From contig CALEKA010000006.1 of assembly GCA_937898715.1 (NCBI GenBank), positions 1-64,000 of the forward strand: 64,000 bases of DNA, given 5' to 3'. A program made the position numbers and the translations under genes. Source of the stretch: an uncultured Prevotella sp. (lineage in GTDB: Bacteria > Bacteroidota > Bacteroidia > Bacteroidales > Bacteroidaceae). This document shows, piece after piece, positions 26,643 through 35,229 of this stretch. The notes beneath the pieces are model-generated. The model was not told the origin of the DNA. It searched no databases and saw only the letters and a program-made list of their open reading frames with translations. Each line of letters starts with the position of its first letter. Position 1 is the stretch's first letter.

Positions 26643-27149
26643 ATGTTTCACAATATGAAAAAGATTGCAGTATTTACGTTGTTAATTGTTATGTTTTCGC
26701 TTTCCATTCAAGCCAAGAAATACCCTTTTAACTTAAATCACAATTATGAGGTACAAGTCATAAGAGTAGCTCAACAAGGCACGAAATTCCTAAAAGTCTG
26801 GGGAGTGGCAGGATCTCCAGACAAGGCTATAGATCAAGCCATGCAAGATGCTGTAGCTGCTTGCATCTTTACAGGTGTTGAGGGAAACCTTTCCTGCGGA
26901 AACATTCCCGCGCTTACATCTGGTAAAACTGTATATGAGCAGCATAAGCAATTCTTCGACGATTTCTTTAAGAAAGGAGAATTCTTGCAATACGTAAAAA
27001 ATGCAAACTCAGGCTATCCCACAGGTGAGAATAATATACAAACTAACAATGGTCGGAAAGTGGGACTTTATGTTGTTGTAATGTACGACAATTTACGCAA
27101 GCGATTAGAGGAAGCTTCAATTATAAAAAAAATCAGCGATTTTTTCTAA
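26643..27149 (+). CDS. Exported small protein, FlgT-N/LPP20-like (cassette gene 1)
   Basis: This 168-residue protein starts with a signal peptide (about 1-24, SIQA-K); Met5 at 26655 is an alternative start. The mature part contains VWGVAGSPDKAIDQAMQDAV, a pattern like the FlgT-N/LPP20 fold in which a strand is followed by a helix written xxAIxxAxxxAV. A short helix-rich tail ends in SDFF. I do not recognise a named family with certainty. It is separated by 112 bases from the next gene, so it may have its own transcript, but its base composition and the type of product match the four genes that follow. Confidence 0.65.
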   Translation: MFHNMKKIAVFTLLIVMFSLSIQAKKYPFNLNHNYEVQVIRVAQQGTKFLKVWGVAGSPDKAIDQAMQDAVAACIFTGVEGNLSCGNIPALTSGKTVYEQHKQFFDDFFKKGEFLQYVKNANSGYPTGENNIQTNNGRKVGLYVVVMYDNLRKRLEEASIIKKISDFF

Positions 27150-27261
27150 TTAGATTTTCCTAAACATAATAGGTCGTAGAAAAAGCATGTGTGAGGGAAA
27201 AGCGTAAAAACGCCCCAAGTAGCATATAGGTACACTTGTTAAACAAAATCTATAGAACAAA

Positions 27262-28236
27262 ATGAATCGGATATTAACAGCTATCGTGGCATTGCTGTGT
27301 ACATTGAGTTCCTTTGCTCAATCAACCGCAGAGAGCATCAATCAGGCTAAGGCAAGAAAGCCCATTATCATGGTTATACCAGAGAAGGCTTGGTGCATCA
27401 ATCAAGGTTTTGTGAAAGATGATGATCCAAAATCACCTGATTACGAAAAAGCATTGCTCAATGATGATGTACTCAACGTTATCACTAAGATGGGCGGCAT
27501 TATGCAAGAGCGTGGCTATCCTCTAAAGAATCTACAAAGTGCATTAGATGAACTTAAAAATGAGAGTGCCATAGAGATGTCATTGACATCTAAAGCTGAT
27601 GGTGAAATTGTAGAGGACGAACTCGATCAACTTACTCGTGTTGCTCAAGCTGACATTCTAGTAAATATTGCTTTCTCTCGCACAACATATGGGCCTCGCA
27701 ACTTGGTAGAATTCCGCGTTACGTCAGTCGACGCTGCTACTAACAAGCAAATAGGTGGTGAGACAGGAAGAAGCTCTGCATCAGGTGCTCCTATATCGGT
27801 GCTTATGGAAGAATCTGTGCTGAGTTTTATGGACAACTTTACAAGCAGCATTCAGCGTCATTTTGAAGACCTGACCACAAATGGTCGAGAAGGTTCTGTT
27901 ATTTTCAAAATAGCAGATGATTGTCCTCTCAACTTCGATTCGGAAGTGAGCCTTAATGGCGATACAGGAGAACTCAACGAAGTGATAGACTATTGGATGA
28001 ACGAACACGCAGTAAATGGTTCGTTCACTCAAAATGGTAAAACTCGAAACCGCCTCTCTTACGAGCAAGTACGCTTTCCACTTTTCAGTAAAGGAAAGTT
28101 TGGCGGAAAGCCTCAAGCCATCAATATGGATGGTTTTATCAAACCAATCGGACAATTTCTCTCACAATTTGGCATTACAATAGCTACTACCCCTATAGGT
28201 TTAGGAAAAGCATATGTAGTATTAGGAGGGAAATAA
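27262..28236 (+). CDS. Exported DUF6175-like protein (cassette gene 2)
   Basis: This is a 324-residue protein with a signal peptide (about 1-19, SFA-Q). It contains the segments KPIIMVIPEKAWC, GYPLKNLQSALDEL, ADILVNIAFS and VEFRVTSVDAATNKQIGG. I associate this pattern with the Bacteroidetes family DUF6175. The order of strands and helices resembles CsgG/LpoB-type periplasmic domains: a nucleotide-free alpha/beta fold that builds rings or activates envelope enzymes. That resemblance is inference. No catalytic motif is visible. The gene begins the tightly spaced part of the cassette (47, 45 and 19 bases to the following genes). Confidence 0.7.
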   Translation: MNRILTAIVALLCTLSSFAQSTAESINQAKARKPIIMVIPEKAWCINQGFVKDDDPKSPDYEKALLNDDVLNVITKMGGIMQERGYPLKNLQSALDELKNESAIEMSLTSKADGEIVEDELDQLTRVAQADILVNIAFSRTTYGPRNLVEFRVTSVDAATNKQIGGETGRSSASGAPISVLMEESVLSFMDNFTSSIQRHFEDLTTNGREGSVIFKIADDCPLNFDSEVSLNGDTGELNEVIDYWMNEHAVNGSFTQNGKTRNRLSYEQVRFPLFSKGKFGGKPQAINMDGFIKPIGQFLSQFGITIATTPIGLGKAYVVLGGK

Positions 28237-28283
28237 ACTTCTTAGCGCAATAATAAAGGGAATCACTAAATAACACCAAAAGC

Positions 28284-29240
28284 ATGAAACATAGATATCT
28301 ACTACTATGGCTTATTTGGGCACTGACTTTCTCCGTCTCAACGCGGGCACAATCGCATAAGGATATAGGAATGATTTGCCTCAATCCATATATACCAGAA
28401 ACTGAAGAACTTGGTCCGAAAGCCATGGCGATGCTTACGAGTAAATTACAACAAATTGCCACTATTAATGGTATGTCTGGAGCTGGGTTTGACAATCGTT
28501 TTATCATAACGGCGCACTTACAATTGCTCAAGAGTGCTCAGACACAGACCATTCCACAAAAGAATGCTGTACAAGCAAGCATTGGTATCTATGTAGGCGA
28601 CGGACTAGATGGCACGCTCTACTCAAGTTATCAATGTGATGTAAAAGGTATTGGCAACTCAGAAGATGAGGCAATCGCTTCAGCAATTAGGAAAATCAAT
28701 CCTAGAGAGGAGAATCTGCAGAATACCCTTTTGAAAGGGAAAGAAGGAATCCTGAACTATTATAACAAGATGTCAGCTGGCATCATACAGACAGCCAAAG
28801 CCTCAGCCTCTGCAGGAAGATATGAGGAGGCTATCAATATGCTCCTTGCTATTCCGATGGCCAATAAGGATTTTAGCACAGCTCAATCGCTTGTGGCGCA
28901 ATATGGAAGCACTTTTCTCGATCATAAGAATTTAGACGTCGTAAGGCAAGCAAAATCTGCTTGGAGCGCCAACCCTACAGAAGAAGGTGCTACCGCTGCA
29001 AGCGAGATCCTTCAAAGACTTGAAGCTCCTTCGTCCAAAGTACAAGTTGAAGTTAAAGTTCTGCAAAACGAAATAGCGAGTAGGCTCAAAGCTGTAAGCG
29101 ACAGAGAATTTAAACTAGAAGTACAGAAAGCGCAAAATGAAAAAGATGTAGAATTGGCAAGTGTGCGTGCTGCAGCTTCTGTGGCGAAAGCAGCTATTGC
29201 CAATCGTCCCAAAGTGGTATATCACTACTATTGGTGGTAA
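28284..29240 (+). CDS. Exported CsgG-like protein with C-terminal helix (cassette gene 3)
   Basis: This is a 318-residue protein. A signal peptide (about 1-23, TRA-Q) is followed by an alpha/beta domain (about 24-150) with GPKAMAMLTSKLQQIATING, FIITAHLQLL and SEDEAIASAIRKI, which reads like the CsgG/FlgT-type fold. Next comes an all-helical region (150-230) resembling TPR pairs and a charged coiled coil (about 255-305), ending in the aromatic tail YHYYWW. I know no described function. Its place between the DUF6175-like protein and a lipoprotein argues for a shared periplasmic assembly. Confidence 0.65.
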   Translation: MKHRYLLLWLIWALTFSVSTRAQSHKDIGMICLNPYIPETEELGPKAMAMLTSKLQQIATINGMSGAGFDNRFIITAHLQLLKSAQTQTIPQKNAVQASIGIYVGDGLDGTLYSSYQCDVKGIGNSEDEAIASAIRKINPREENLQNTLLKGKEGILNYYNKMSAGIIQTAKASASAGRYEEAINMLLAIPMANKDFSTAQSLVAQYGSTFLDHKNLDVVRQAKSAWSANPTEEGATAASEILQRLEAPSSKVQVEVKVLQNEIASRLKAVSDREFKLEVQKAQNEKDVELASVRAAASVAKAAIANRPKVVYHYYWW

Positions 29241-29285
29241 TATCAATATCTTTAAGAAGAAAAAAACATTTTAAATGAACATCTT

Positions 29286-30329
29286 ATGAAAAAGTCTACT
29301 TGGATTATTCCCCTTTTCTCGATAGCATTTTCTACATTAGTCTCATGTAGCGATAGCAACATGGAGGTGTATGTTGGCACAGAGATAGAACAAAACGAAG
29401 CTCTCAAAGAGTTAGCTTCGTTGAAAATCAAATCACAATTAAACGACGAAGATGAATACTGGCCCTTCGTAAAGGATATGGATTTTGCTGGTAATCCATC
29501 CTATGTTAAAGGCGGCATTATTAACATCGTAACAGGCTTAGAACTTAACAGTGGATATTATCGTTACGTTGACTTAGGGTTGTCGGTGAATTGGTCGGCA
29601 ACTGATTTTAATCGTCCGTTGGGAAGTAATAATTCTCTTCCCGTACCCTCATTCGATACATTTTATCAGAAAGCCACAGAAGATATTGAGCCGGTAGCTT
29701 TTCCAGGGTTTAAACAATCCGAAATAAAGTATCCAACCATCATGAGCTATGAGGAATATGTAAAACAAATGGGTGGTCAAACACTTACAGAGGAATCTAT
29801 CAAAAAATATAAGGATTACGTAAGACTAATGAATAATGCTTACTCCGAAGCAGTGAACGAGTATAATAGTCGATGCACAGGCATCATTTTGAGTATGGAT
29901 AAAAATGGTTCTCGCTACGTGTGGGGAGCTATCAACGCAGAAAAAGATGCTTGCAGTGACGCTGGCTCTCCTCAAAACATAGCGGGTAATCCTCAATATG
30001 ATATTGCAACAAAATATATAGGAGAAGGATGGCGAGTGCCCACGAGAGCTGAATGGCAAGAACTTATTGACAAGTGTAAATGGGAGAAAAACGATGGTTT
30101 CTATGTCATAACGGGTCCATCGGGCAAATCTATTTTATTGCCTATATCTAGTAGTAATTATTATTATAAACGAACTTATTGTACATCGGAGCGTTCAGAT
30201 AAAATGGATAGTTCTAACAATAAGTATGACATATACCAGTTTGACCTAGACAAAAGGCAAATCATACAAAGAGCTGCCTCAGAATTTTACGAGGGATACT
30301 CATTCGTCCGTCCCGTTCATACTAAATAA
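29286..30329 (+). CDS. Lipoprotein with FISUMP-type domain (cassette gene 4)
   Basis: This is a 347-residue lipoprotein with the lipobox LVSC (Cys about 21). The mature part has the pattern YVDLGLSVNWSATDFN...RYVWGAINAE...GEGWRVPTRAEWQELIDKC...YVITGPSGKSILLP. This is the paralogous-domain pattern found in Fibrobacter and many Bacteroidetes surface proteins (FISUMP/DUF1566-like, C-type-lectin-like). Such domains are thought to bind ligands or partners rather than catalyse. About 100 residues (135-200) are inserted between the two conserved halves. It is cotranscribed with its neighbours by spacing. Confidence 0.75.
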   Translation: MKKSTWIIPLFSIAFSTLVSCSDSNMEVYVGTEIEQNEALKELASLKIKSQLNDEDEYWPFVKDMDFAGNPSYVKGGIINIVTGLELNSGYYRYVDLGLSVNWSATDFNRPLGSNNSLPVPSFDTFYQKATEDIEPVAFPGFKQSEIKYPTIMSYEEYVKQMGGQTLTEESIKKYKDYVRLMNNAYSEAVNEYNSRCTGIILSMDKNGSRYVWGAINAEKDACSDAGSPQNIAGNPQYDIATKYIGEGWRVPTRAEWQELIDKCKWEKNDGFYVITGPSGKSILLPISSSNYYYKRTYCTSERSDKMDSSNNKYDIYQFDLDKRQIIQRAASEFYEGYSFVRPVHTK

Positions 30330-30348
30330 CCATTAACAACATCATCCA

Positions 30349-31815
30349 ATGAAATATCTATTTACGATCCTATTAGTTTGGCTTTTGGCAGGTCCCGTTT
30401 CAGCACGAAAGAGACCTTTCTACGATGAGAAAAGCAACATCGTAGGATGTGTTGGGAACTATAAAGACATACAATATGGCAACAAATTCTACACCTTTAA
30501 TGTTCAGCTCATCTGCCCTGACAATATGTCTCCTAAAGAACTTTGTGAATATTGGAACGAACATAATGTTGGTAAAATGGTACTCGACTCCTTGCTATGC
30601 TATGATGGAACATCTCTGAAAGAAGATCTACTGAAGGAACTTGCCTGGAAAAATGTACAAAAAGCCGATAAGGAACGCGCCGAGATCGGTCTTATTGACA
30701 AAGATACAATATTGAAAGAAGATTATCTTCCTATACTAAATAATCAATACATTTTCATTCGCAAGAAAAAATTTGGTAGTAGAAAATCCCAATGGAGTGC
30801 CTACAAAATCAACATTGACAAGGAAGTGCTCGATCAAGTGTATAATAGCTGGCGCGACATGGAGAAATATAATCAAATCAAGGTTACCATCTCGTACATT
30901 GCCTCTGGAAAAGCGAGAACGACATTCTCTGGTGATTTAAAGAACAAGACTAGAAGAAAAATTGCACATAAAGTTCCTGCGTTTAGTATTCGTGGCCAGG
31001 TGATCGGCAGAAGACCTTTCACAATTAATATTGGGAAGCAAGCATTTATAAACAATCGAGACAAGATGGTGATTTATCGTTCTAAGCAGACAAAGAAAGG
31101 AGAGATGTATTCATCTAGAGTCTCTACGACCTTTGCTTGCAACGTGAAAGATAGCACAGCCAATCTGTACACTTTTGCTGGTGGGCATGCTTCATACAAG
31201 AAAGGAGATATCGCCGTGTATCAACCTTGCAAAAAATCTAGCTGGTCTATCACTGGAAACTATATGGACCACTCATTGGGCGGCAATTTAACATATGACC
31301 TTCGCACAAGACTCAGCAAATGTGGTATATCACAATATTTTATGATGACGTTAGGTTTTGGAGCCTATGAGAAAATAACGAAAAGACTTTATGTCACTAA
31401 CACTGGTGCTCTTGTTCATACCCCTATCATTGGAAATGTTGGATTGGGATATGGTATAGGCTATGAATTTGTACACTGTATGGAAATACAGCCTTATTTC
31501 CTAGTTCAATGGGAAACGTTGTATTTCAAAGGGAAAGAGAAAGCTCCACTTAATGGAGTGGGCGAAGAGTATGCAGATGATGCATTCTATAACTCTATAC
31601 GTTTTCCATTAGGCGCAAGGCTAAATATTAATGTCTTCTATCCAGTACAATTGGTTGTTGGAGCAGAATACATTTTTAAAATGCCGTTAGAGCAAGACGA
31701 TAAGACCAATAGTGGAAAAGTTGTAAACAACCCCGATAAGTTCTTTTTCGAACCAATGGGTTATAAGAAGCGAAGCGGATTAAACGTTTATGCAGGCTTT
31801 AGATTTAATTTCTAA
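30349..31815 (+). CDS. Exported protein with probable outer-membrane beta-barrel end (cassette gene 5)
   Basis: This is a 488-residue protein with a signal peptide (about 1-19, VSA-R). The first 260 residues are a soluble mixed domain rich in Lys. From about 300 onward alternating hydrophobic strands appear (for example YFMMTLGFGAYEKI, NVGLGYGIGYEFV, IQPYFLVQWETLYF, YPVQLVVGAEYIF), and the chain ends in NVYAGFRFNF with a terminal Phe, as outer-membrane barrel proteins do. This suggests an outer-membrane anchor for the cassette. A strong terminator follows. Family unrecognised. Confidence 0.65.
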   Translation: MKYLFTILLVWLLAGPVSARKRPFYDEKSNIVGCVGNYKDIQYGNKFYTFNVQLICPDNMSPKELCEYWNEHNVGKMVLDSLLCYDGTSLKEDLLKELAWKNVQKADKERAEIGLIDKDTILKEDYLPILNNQYIFIRKKKFGSRKSQWSAYKINIDKEVLDQVYNSWRDMEKYNQIKVTISYIASGKARTTFSGDLKNKTRRKIAHKVPAFSIRGQVIGRRPFTINIGKQAFINNRDKMVIYRSKQTKKGEMYSSRVSTTFACNVKDSTANLYTFAGGHASYKKGDIAVYQPCKKSSWSITGNYMDHSLGGNLTYDLRTRLSKCGISQYFMMTLGFGAYEKITKRLYVTNTGALVHTPIIGNVGLGYGIGYEFVHCMEIQPYFLVQWETLYFKGKEKAPLNGVGEEYADDAFYNSIRFPLGARLNINVFYPVQLVVGAEYIFKMPLEQDDKTNSGKVVNNPDKFFFEPMGYKKRSGLNVYAGFRFNF

Positions 31816-31902
31816 CAGAATGGGATTTAAGGTAAGGAGACGTTTAAGTCAACAACACTTTCTTTCCACAACCTACAAGCTACTAGTCTAAGACAAATCG
31901 AG

Positions 31903-31943
31903 TAGGAGGTAAACACTAATCATAAGTGTTTATCTCCTACTTT
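31903..31943 (+). terminator. Terminator of the exported-protein cassette
   Basis: The stem GTAGGAGGTAAACACT / AGTGTTTATCTCCTAC (16 pairs with one G-T) and a seven-base loop are followed by TTTCG. It closes the plus-strand run and faces the end of topB. Confidence 0.8.
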
Positions 31944-32011
31944 CGCATTCATAAGTTATCTCACACACCATACATGTGATTTTGCAAAGTGATGTGTTAC
32001 ACGAATCTTGT

Positions 32012-34198
32012 CTATTTCTTGAAAGGTTTGCGCCAGGTGCAGCCTTCTTTCCAGCGCGAACAGCCATAGGCGGTGTTGCCCTTAATCACCTTTCCTTGAC
32101 CACATAGGGGGCAGATGCTGCCGGCACGGATGATGCGCTTGCGGGGCTTTGCTGATGCATCGCCTGCGGGGGCTGAAGGCGAAACCGCGGGGGCTGAAGA
32201 GGCGGAGCCTGCGGGGGCTGAGGATGCGGAGCCTGCGCTGGCTGAAGAGGCGGAGATTGCGTTAGAGCTTTTAGTACCTTTGGCGGCTGAGGGGGGGGCG
32301 AGCTGCGTCACGCGACGATTGGAGTTGTCGCGAAGCACTTGCATCACGATGTCGGTCACCATCGCCTTGAGTTCGTCTACAAACTGAGCTGCACTGTATT
32401 CGTGGCGCTCTATCTGTCGGAGCTTCTTCTCCCACAGACCGGTGAGTTCGGCACTCTTGAGGAGTTCTTCCTTGATGAGCGAGATGAGTTCTATGCCCGT
32501 AGCGGTGGCTTGGATAGTCTTGCGCTGACGCACGATGTAGCGGCGGCGGAAGAGGGTCTCGATGATCGCGGCACGCGTGGAGGGACGTCCGATGCCGTTC
32601 TCCTTCATCGCATCGCGCAGTTCTTCGTTGTCAACGGTTTTTCCAGCCGTCTCCATAGCGCGAAGTAGGGTGGCTTCGGTATAAGGCTTGGGCGGTTGCG
32701 TCATCTTCTGTGTAAGGTCGGGACGATGCGGACCGCTCTCGCCCTTCACGAAGTCGGGCAGTGTACGCTCGGAGTCGTCCTTATGGTCGTCATCGTCCTG
32801 TGCATTGGTGGTCATCTTAGCTGCTGAAGGAGGTACGGCGCGCCAGCCAGGTTCGAGAATCAGTTTGCCCGATGTTTTAAAAGGCACATCGGCGGCTTGC
32901 CCCATCACGGTGGTGGTGGCGAAGCGGCAGTCGGGGTAGAACACGGTGATGAAACGGCGCACCACGAGGTCGTAGACGTTGCGCTCCATGTCCGTCAGAT
33001 TATTGGCAGCCACGCCGGTGGGGATGATGGCGTGGTGGTCGGTCACCTTGGAGGTGTCGAACACCTTCTTACGTTTCAAGAGTTGTGCACCACGTAGGGG
33101 CTGAAGCAAGTCGCCATAGGCCGCACTGATGCCGTTGAGTATGTTTCGGCATTTGGGGTAGATATCGTCGGAGAGGTAGGTGGTGTCTACACGCGGATAG
33201 GTGGTCACCTTCTTCTCGTAGAGCGCCTGTATGAGTTGCAGGGTGAGGTCGGCGGAGTAGCCAAACTTCTTGTTGCAGTCCACTTGGAGCGAAGTGAGGT
33301 CAAAGAGACGCGGAGGTTGCTCTGAGCCCTTTTTCTTCTCTACGGAGGTCACGACGAATGGTTCCGACTTAATCTTCTCAAGTGCTGCACGGCCTTCTTC
33401 TTCTGAGGTGAATCCGCGACGCAGAGGCTGTTGTGCCTTTTTCTTATCTGCTCCCTCGGCATCGGCTGCGGGTAGTTCGTCGTCATTGGGGTCGGCCATG
33501 ACGGCATTGAAGGTCGTGTCGCGATACTGCGTGGTAAGCACCCAGTAGGGTTCGGGCTTGAAATGCTCTATCTCGAGCTGTCGGCGCACGATAAGGGCGA
33601 GCGTGGGCGTCTGCACTCGTCCGATAGAGAGGGGTGGCGCACCATATCCGCCGCCATACTTGATGGTATAGAGGCGAGTGGCGTTCATACCCAAGAGCCA
33701 ATCGCCTACAGCTCGGCAAAGCCCGGCTTCGTAGAGCGACTTATACTCTGCCTGTGGCTTGAGCGAGGAGAAGCCCTCGCGTATGCTCTCTTCGGTGAGG
33801 GAGGATATCCACAAGCGATCCACGGGACACTTGGCGCCAGCCTTTTGCATGACCCATCGCTGTATGAGTTCACCTTCCTGGCCGGCATCACCACAATTGA
33901 TAATGCGTTCAGCATGCTGCATAAGGTGCTGTATCACTTCGAATTGTTCCTTCACACCTTGGTCTTCCTTAAGTCGGATGCCGAATCGCTTGGGCACCAT
34001 GGGCAAAGCCCCGAGGCTCCACCGCTTCCAGAGTGGTGTATAGTCTTCGGGGTATTTCAATTCGCAGAGGTGACCGAAGGTCCAGGTCACTTGGTAACCA
34101 TTACCTTGCAGGTAACCTTTATGTTGCTCCGTGGCGCCGAGTATATTGGCTATGTCGCGTGCCACGCTGGGCTTTTCTGCTATGCAAACGATCATCAA
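32012..34198 (-). CDS. topB: DNA topoisomerase III-type (type IA)
   Basis: This 728-residue enzyme relaxes and decatenates DNA by passing strands through a transient break. The Toprim domain begins at the N-terminus (IVCIAEKPSVARDIANILGA; the start could be Met1 or Met2). The active-site tyrosine lies in TTYPRVDTTYLSDD near residue 335, and GIGRPSTRAAI near 540 is conserved. The C-terminus holds a low-complexity Ala/Ser/Gly/Pro linker of about 50 residues (from about 640, built on SASSAPAG), then a zinc-ribbon with CPLCGQG and GCSRWKEGC. The linker is encoded by imperfect 27-30-base repeats (about 32150-32265). Topoisomerases of this type are often carried by conjugative elements in Bacteroidetes, but no mobility genes are nearby. 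Confidence 0.92.
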   Translation of the reverse strand: MMIVCIAEKPSVARDIANILGATEQHKGYLQGNGYQVTWTFGHLCELKYPEDYTPLWKRWSLGALPMVPKRFGIRLKEDQGVKEQFEVIQHLMQHAERIINCGDAGQEGELIQRWVMQKAGAKCPVDRLWISSLTEESIREGFSSLKPQAEYKSLYEAGLCRAVGDWLLGMNATRLYTIKYGGGYGAPPLSIGRVQTPTLALIVRRQLEIEHFKPEPYWVLTTQYRDTTFNAVMADPNDDELPAADAEGADKKKAQQPLRRGFTSEEEGRAALEKIKSEPFVVTSVEKKKGSEQPPRLFDLTSLQVDCNKKFGYSADLTLQLIQALYEKKVTTYPRVDTTYLSDDIYPKCRNILNGISAAYGDLLQPLRGAQLLKRKKVFDTSKVTDHHAIIPTGVAANNLTDMERNVYDLVVRRFITVFYPDCRFATTTVMGQAADVPFKTSGKLILEPGWRAVPPSAAKMTTNAQDDDDHKDDSERTLPDFVKGESGPHRPDLTQKMTQPPKPYTEATLLRAMETAGKTVDNEELRDAMKENGIGRPSTRAAIIETLFRRRYIVRQRKTIQATATGIELISLIKEELLKSAELTGLWEKKLRQIERHEYSAAQFVDELKAMVTDIVMQVLRDNSNRRVTQLAPPSAAKGTKSSNAISASSASAGSASSAPAGSASSAPAVSPSAPAGDASAKPRKRIIRAGSICPLCGQGKVIKGNTAYGCSRWKEGCTWRKPFKK

Positions 34199-34203
34199 TA
34201 TTG

Positions 34204-34363
34204 AAGTATTAAGTATAAAGTATTAAGTATTACATTCTTGCTCTTATCATGTAATATTTTTTTCCAAGTAAAAAGTAATAAGTAATACCTTTCTTTCAAG
34301 TAATAAGTAAAAAGTAATAAGTAATACTTTTCTTCAAGTAATAAGTAATAAGTAATACTTTTC
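34204..34363. repeat. AT-rich word repeat in the topB leader
   Basis: AAGTATTAAGTATAAAG-type words (34204-34235) and AAGTAATAAGTAATAC words (34268-34363) fill the gap between the ABC gene and topB, starting within six bases of the topB start codon. No TAnnTTTG promoter is seen. Confidence 0.75.
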
Positions 34364-34368
34364 TGCAT

Positions 34369-35133
34369 TCACGCCATCTCGCCATAATCGAAACGCATCT
34401 CTTGGGGGAGGAATCTCACTCCGTCGTGAGCGAAGAATTGGGCGATTGTGCCATCTGCGGCAAGGGCATTGGGAGTGCCTTGCGCTATGCCTGAGGCGGA
34501 AAGGAGCCAAAGTTCGTCGGAGAGGTGGAGGGCAAGTTCCACGTCGTGGGTGGACATGAGCACGGACTTTCCCTCTTCATGAGCAAGGCGGGCGAGCAGT
34601 CGCACCATTTCCACCTTTGATCCGAAGTCGAGAAAGGCGGTAGGCTCATCGAGCACGATGATGGGGGTATCTTGTGCCAAGGCTTTGGCTATAAACACGC
34701 GCTGACGTTCTCCATCACTCAGTGTGGTCAGGGGGCGCTGAGCAAAGCGGGTGGTCTGCGTGAGCGCCATGGCTTTCTCTACGCGTTGTTCATCCTCTGT
34801 GTGACGACGCCCGAGGAGTCCGGCATAGGGTATGCGCCCTGCCCAGACTACTTCTTCCGCGGTCATGGCTTCTGTTTCGGGTCGGAAGGTGAGCACCACG
34901 CTTAGTTGCTTTGCCATTTCCTTGGGCGAAAGCTGCGAGATGTCTGTATCATTATAAGTAATGCTGCCGGCGAGCGGACGCTGCAGGCCGCTGAGGGTGC
35001 GCAAGAGGGTGCTCTTCCCCACTCCATTGGGGCCCAACAGAGCGGTGAGCTTTCCCGCGAGGAGTGTTGCGCTGAGATGGCTGCCTATAGGGGTGCGGCC
35101 GTAGCCTGTGGTGAGGGAGTGAAGAGAAAACAC
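34369..35133 (-). CDS. ABC transporter ATPase of the iron-siderophore/haem type, orphan
   Basis: This 254-residue cytoplasmic ATPase has Walker A LGPNGVGKST (about 35-44), signature LSDGERQR (about 138), Walker B IIVLDEPTAFLDF (about 157) and switch His in STHD. The order and the FecE/HmuV/BtuD-like sequence point to an importer for ferric siderophore, haem or cobalamin. The Q-loop region reads VVLTFRPETEAM and has no obvious glutamine, as in some Bacteroidetes members. No permease or binding protein gene lies beside it, so its partner must be elsewhere. An AAGTAATAAGTAATAC repeat (35143-35172) lies just before its start. Confidence 0.88.
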   Translation of the reverse strand: MFSLHSLTTGYGRTPIGSHLSATLLAGKLTALLGPNGVGKSTLLRTLSGLQRPLAGSITYNDTDISQLSPKEMAKQLSVVLTFRPETEAMTAEEVVWAGRIPYAGLLGRRHTEDEQRVEKAMALTQTTRFAQRPLTTLSDGERQRVFIAKALAQDTPIIVLDEPTAFLDFGSKVEMVRLLARLAHEEGKSVLMSTHDVELALHLSDELWLLSASGIAQGTPNALAADGTIAQFFAHDGVRFLPQEMRFDYGEMA

Positions 35134-35229
35134 AGTTTTTTTTAAGTAATAAGTAATAAGTAATACCTTACCTGCAATTCGTAAACGGCACCTTGCAGAC
35201 TGGTGAAGGACTTATCTGAAAGCACATTC

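Noticed and set aside
26110..31943. Classic tRNA-integrated genomic island
   Set aside because: The AT-rich cassette lies on the 5' side of tRNA-Thr, no integrase is present, and I found no copy of the tRNA 3' end at the far side of the cassette.
34369..35133. Complete iron or haem ABC importer locus
   Set aside because: Only the ATPase is present; the neighbours are topB and a glycosyltransferase, so no permease or binding protein supports a full system here.
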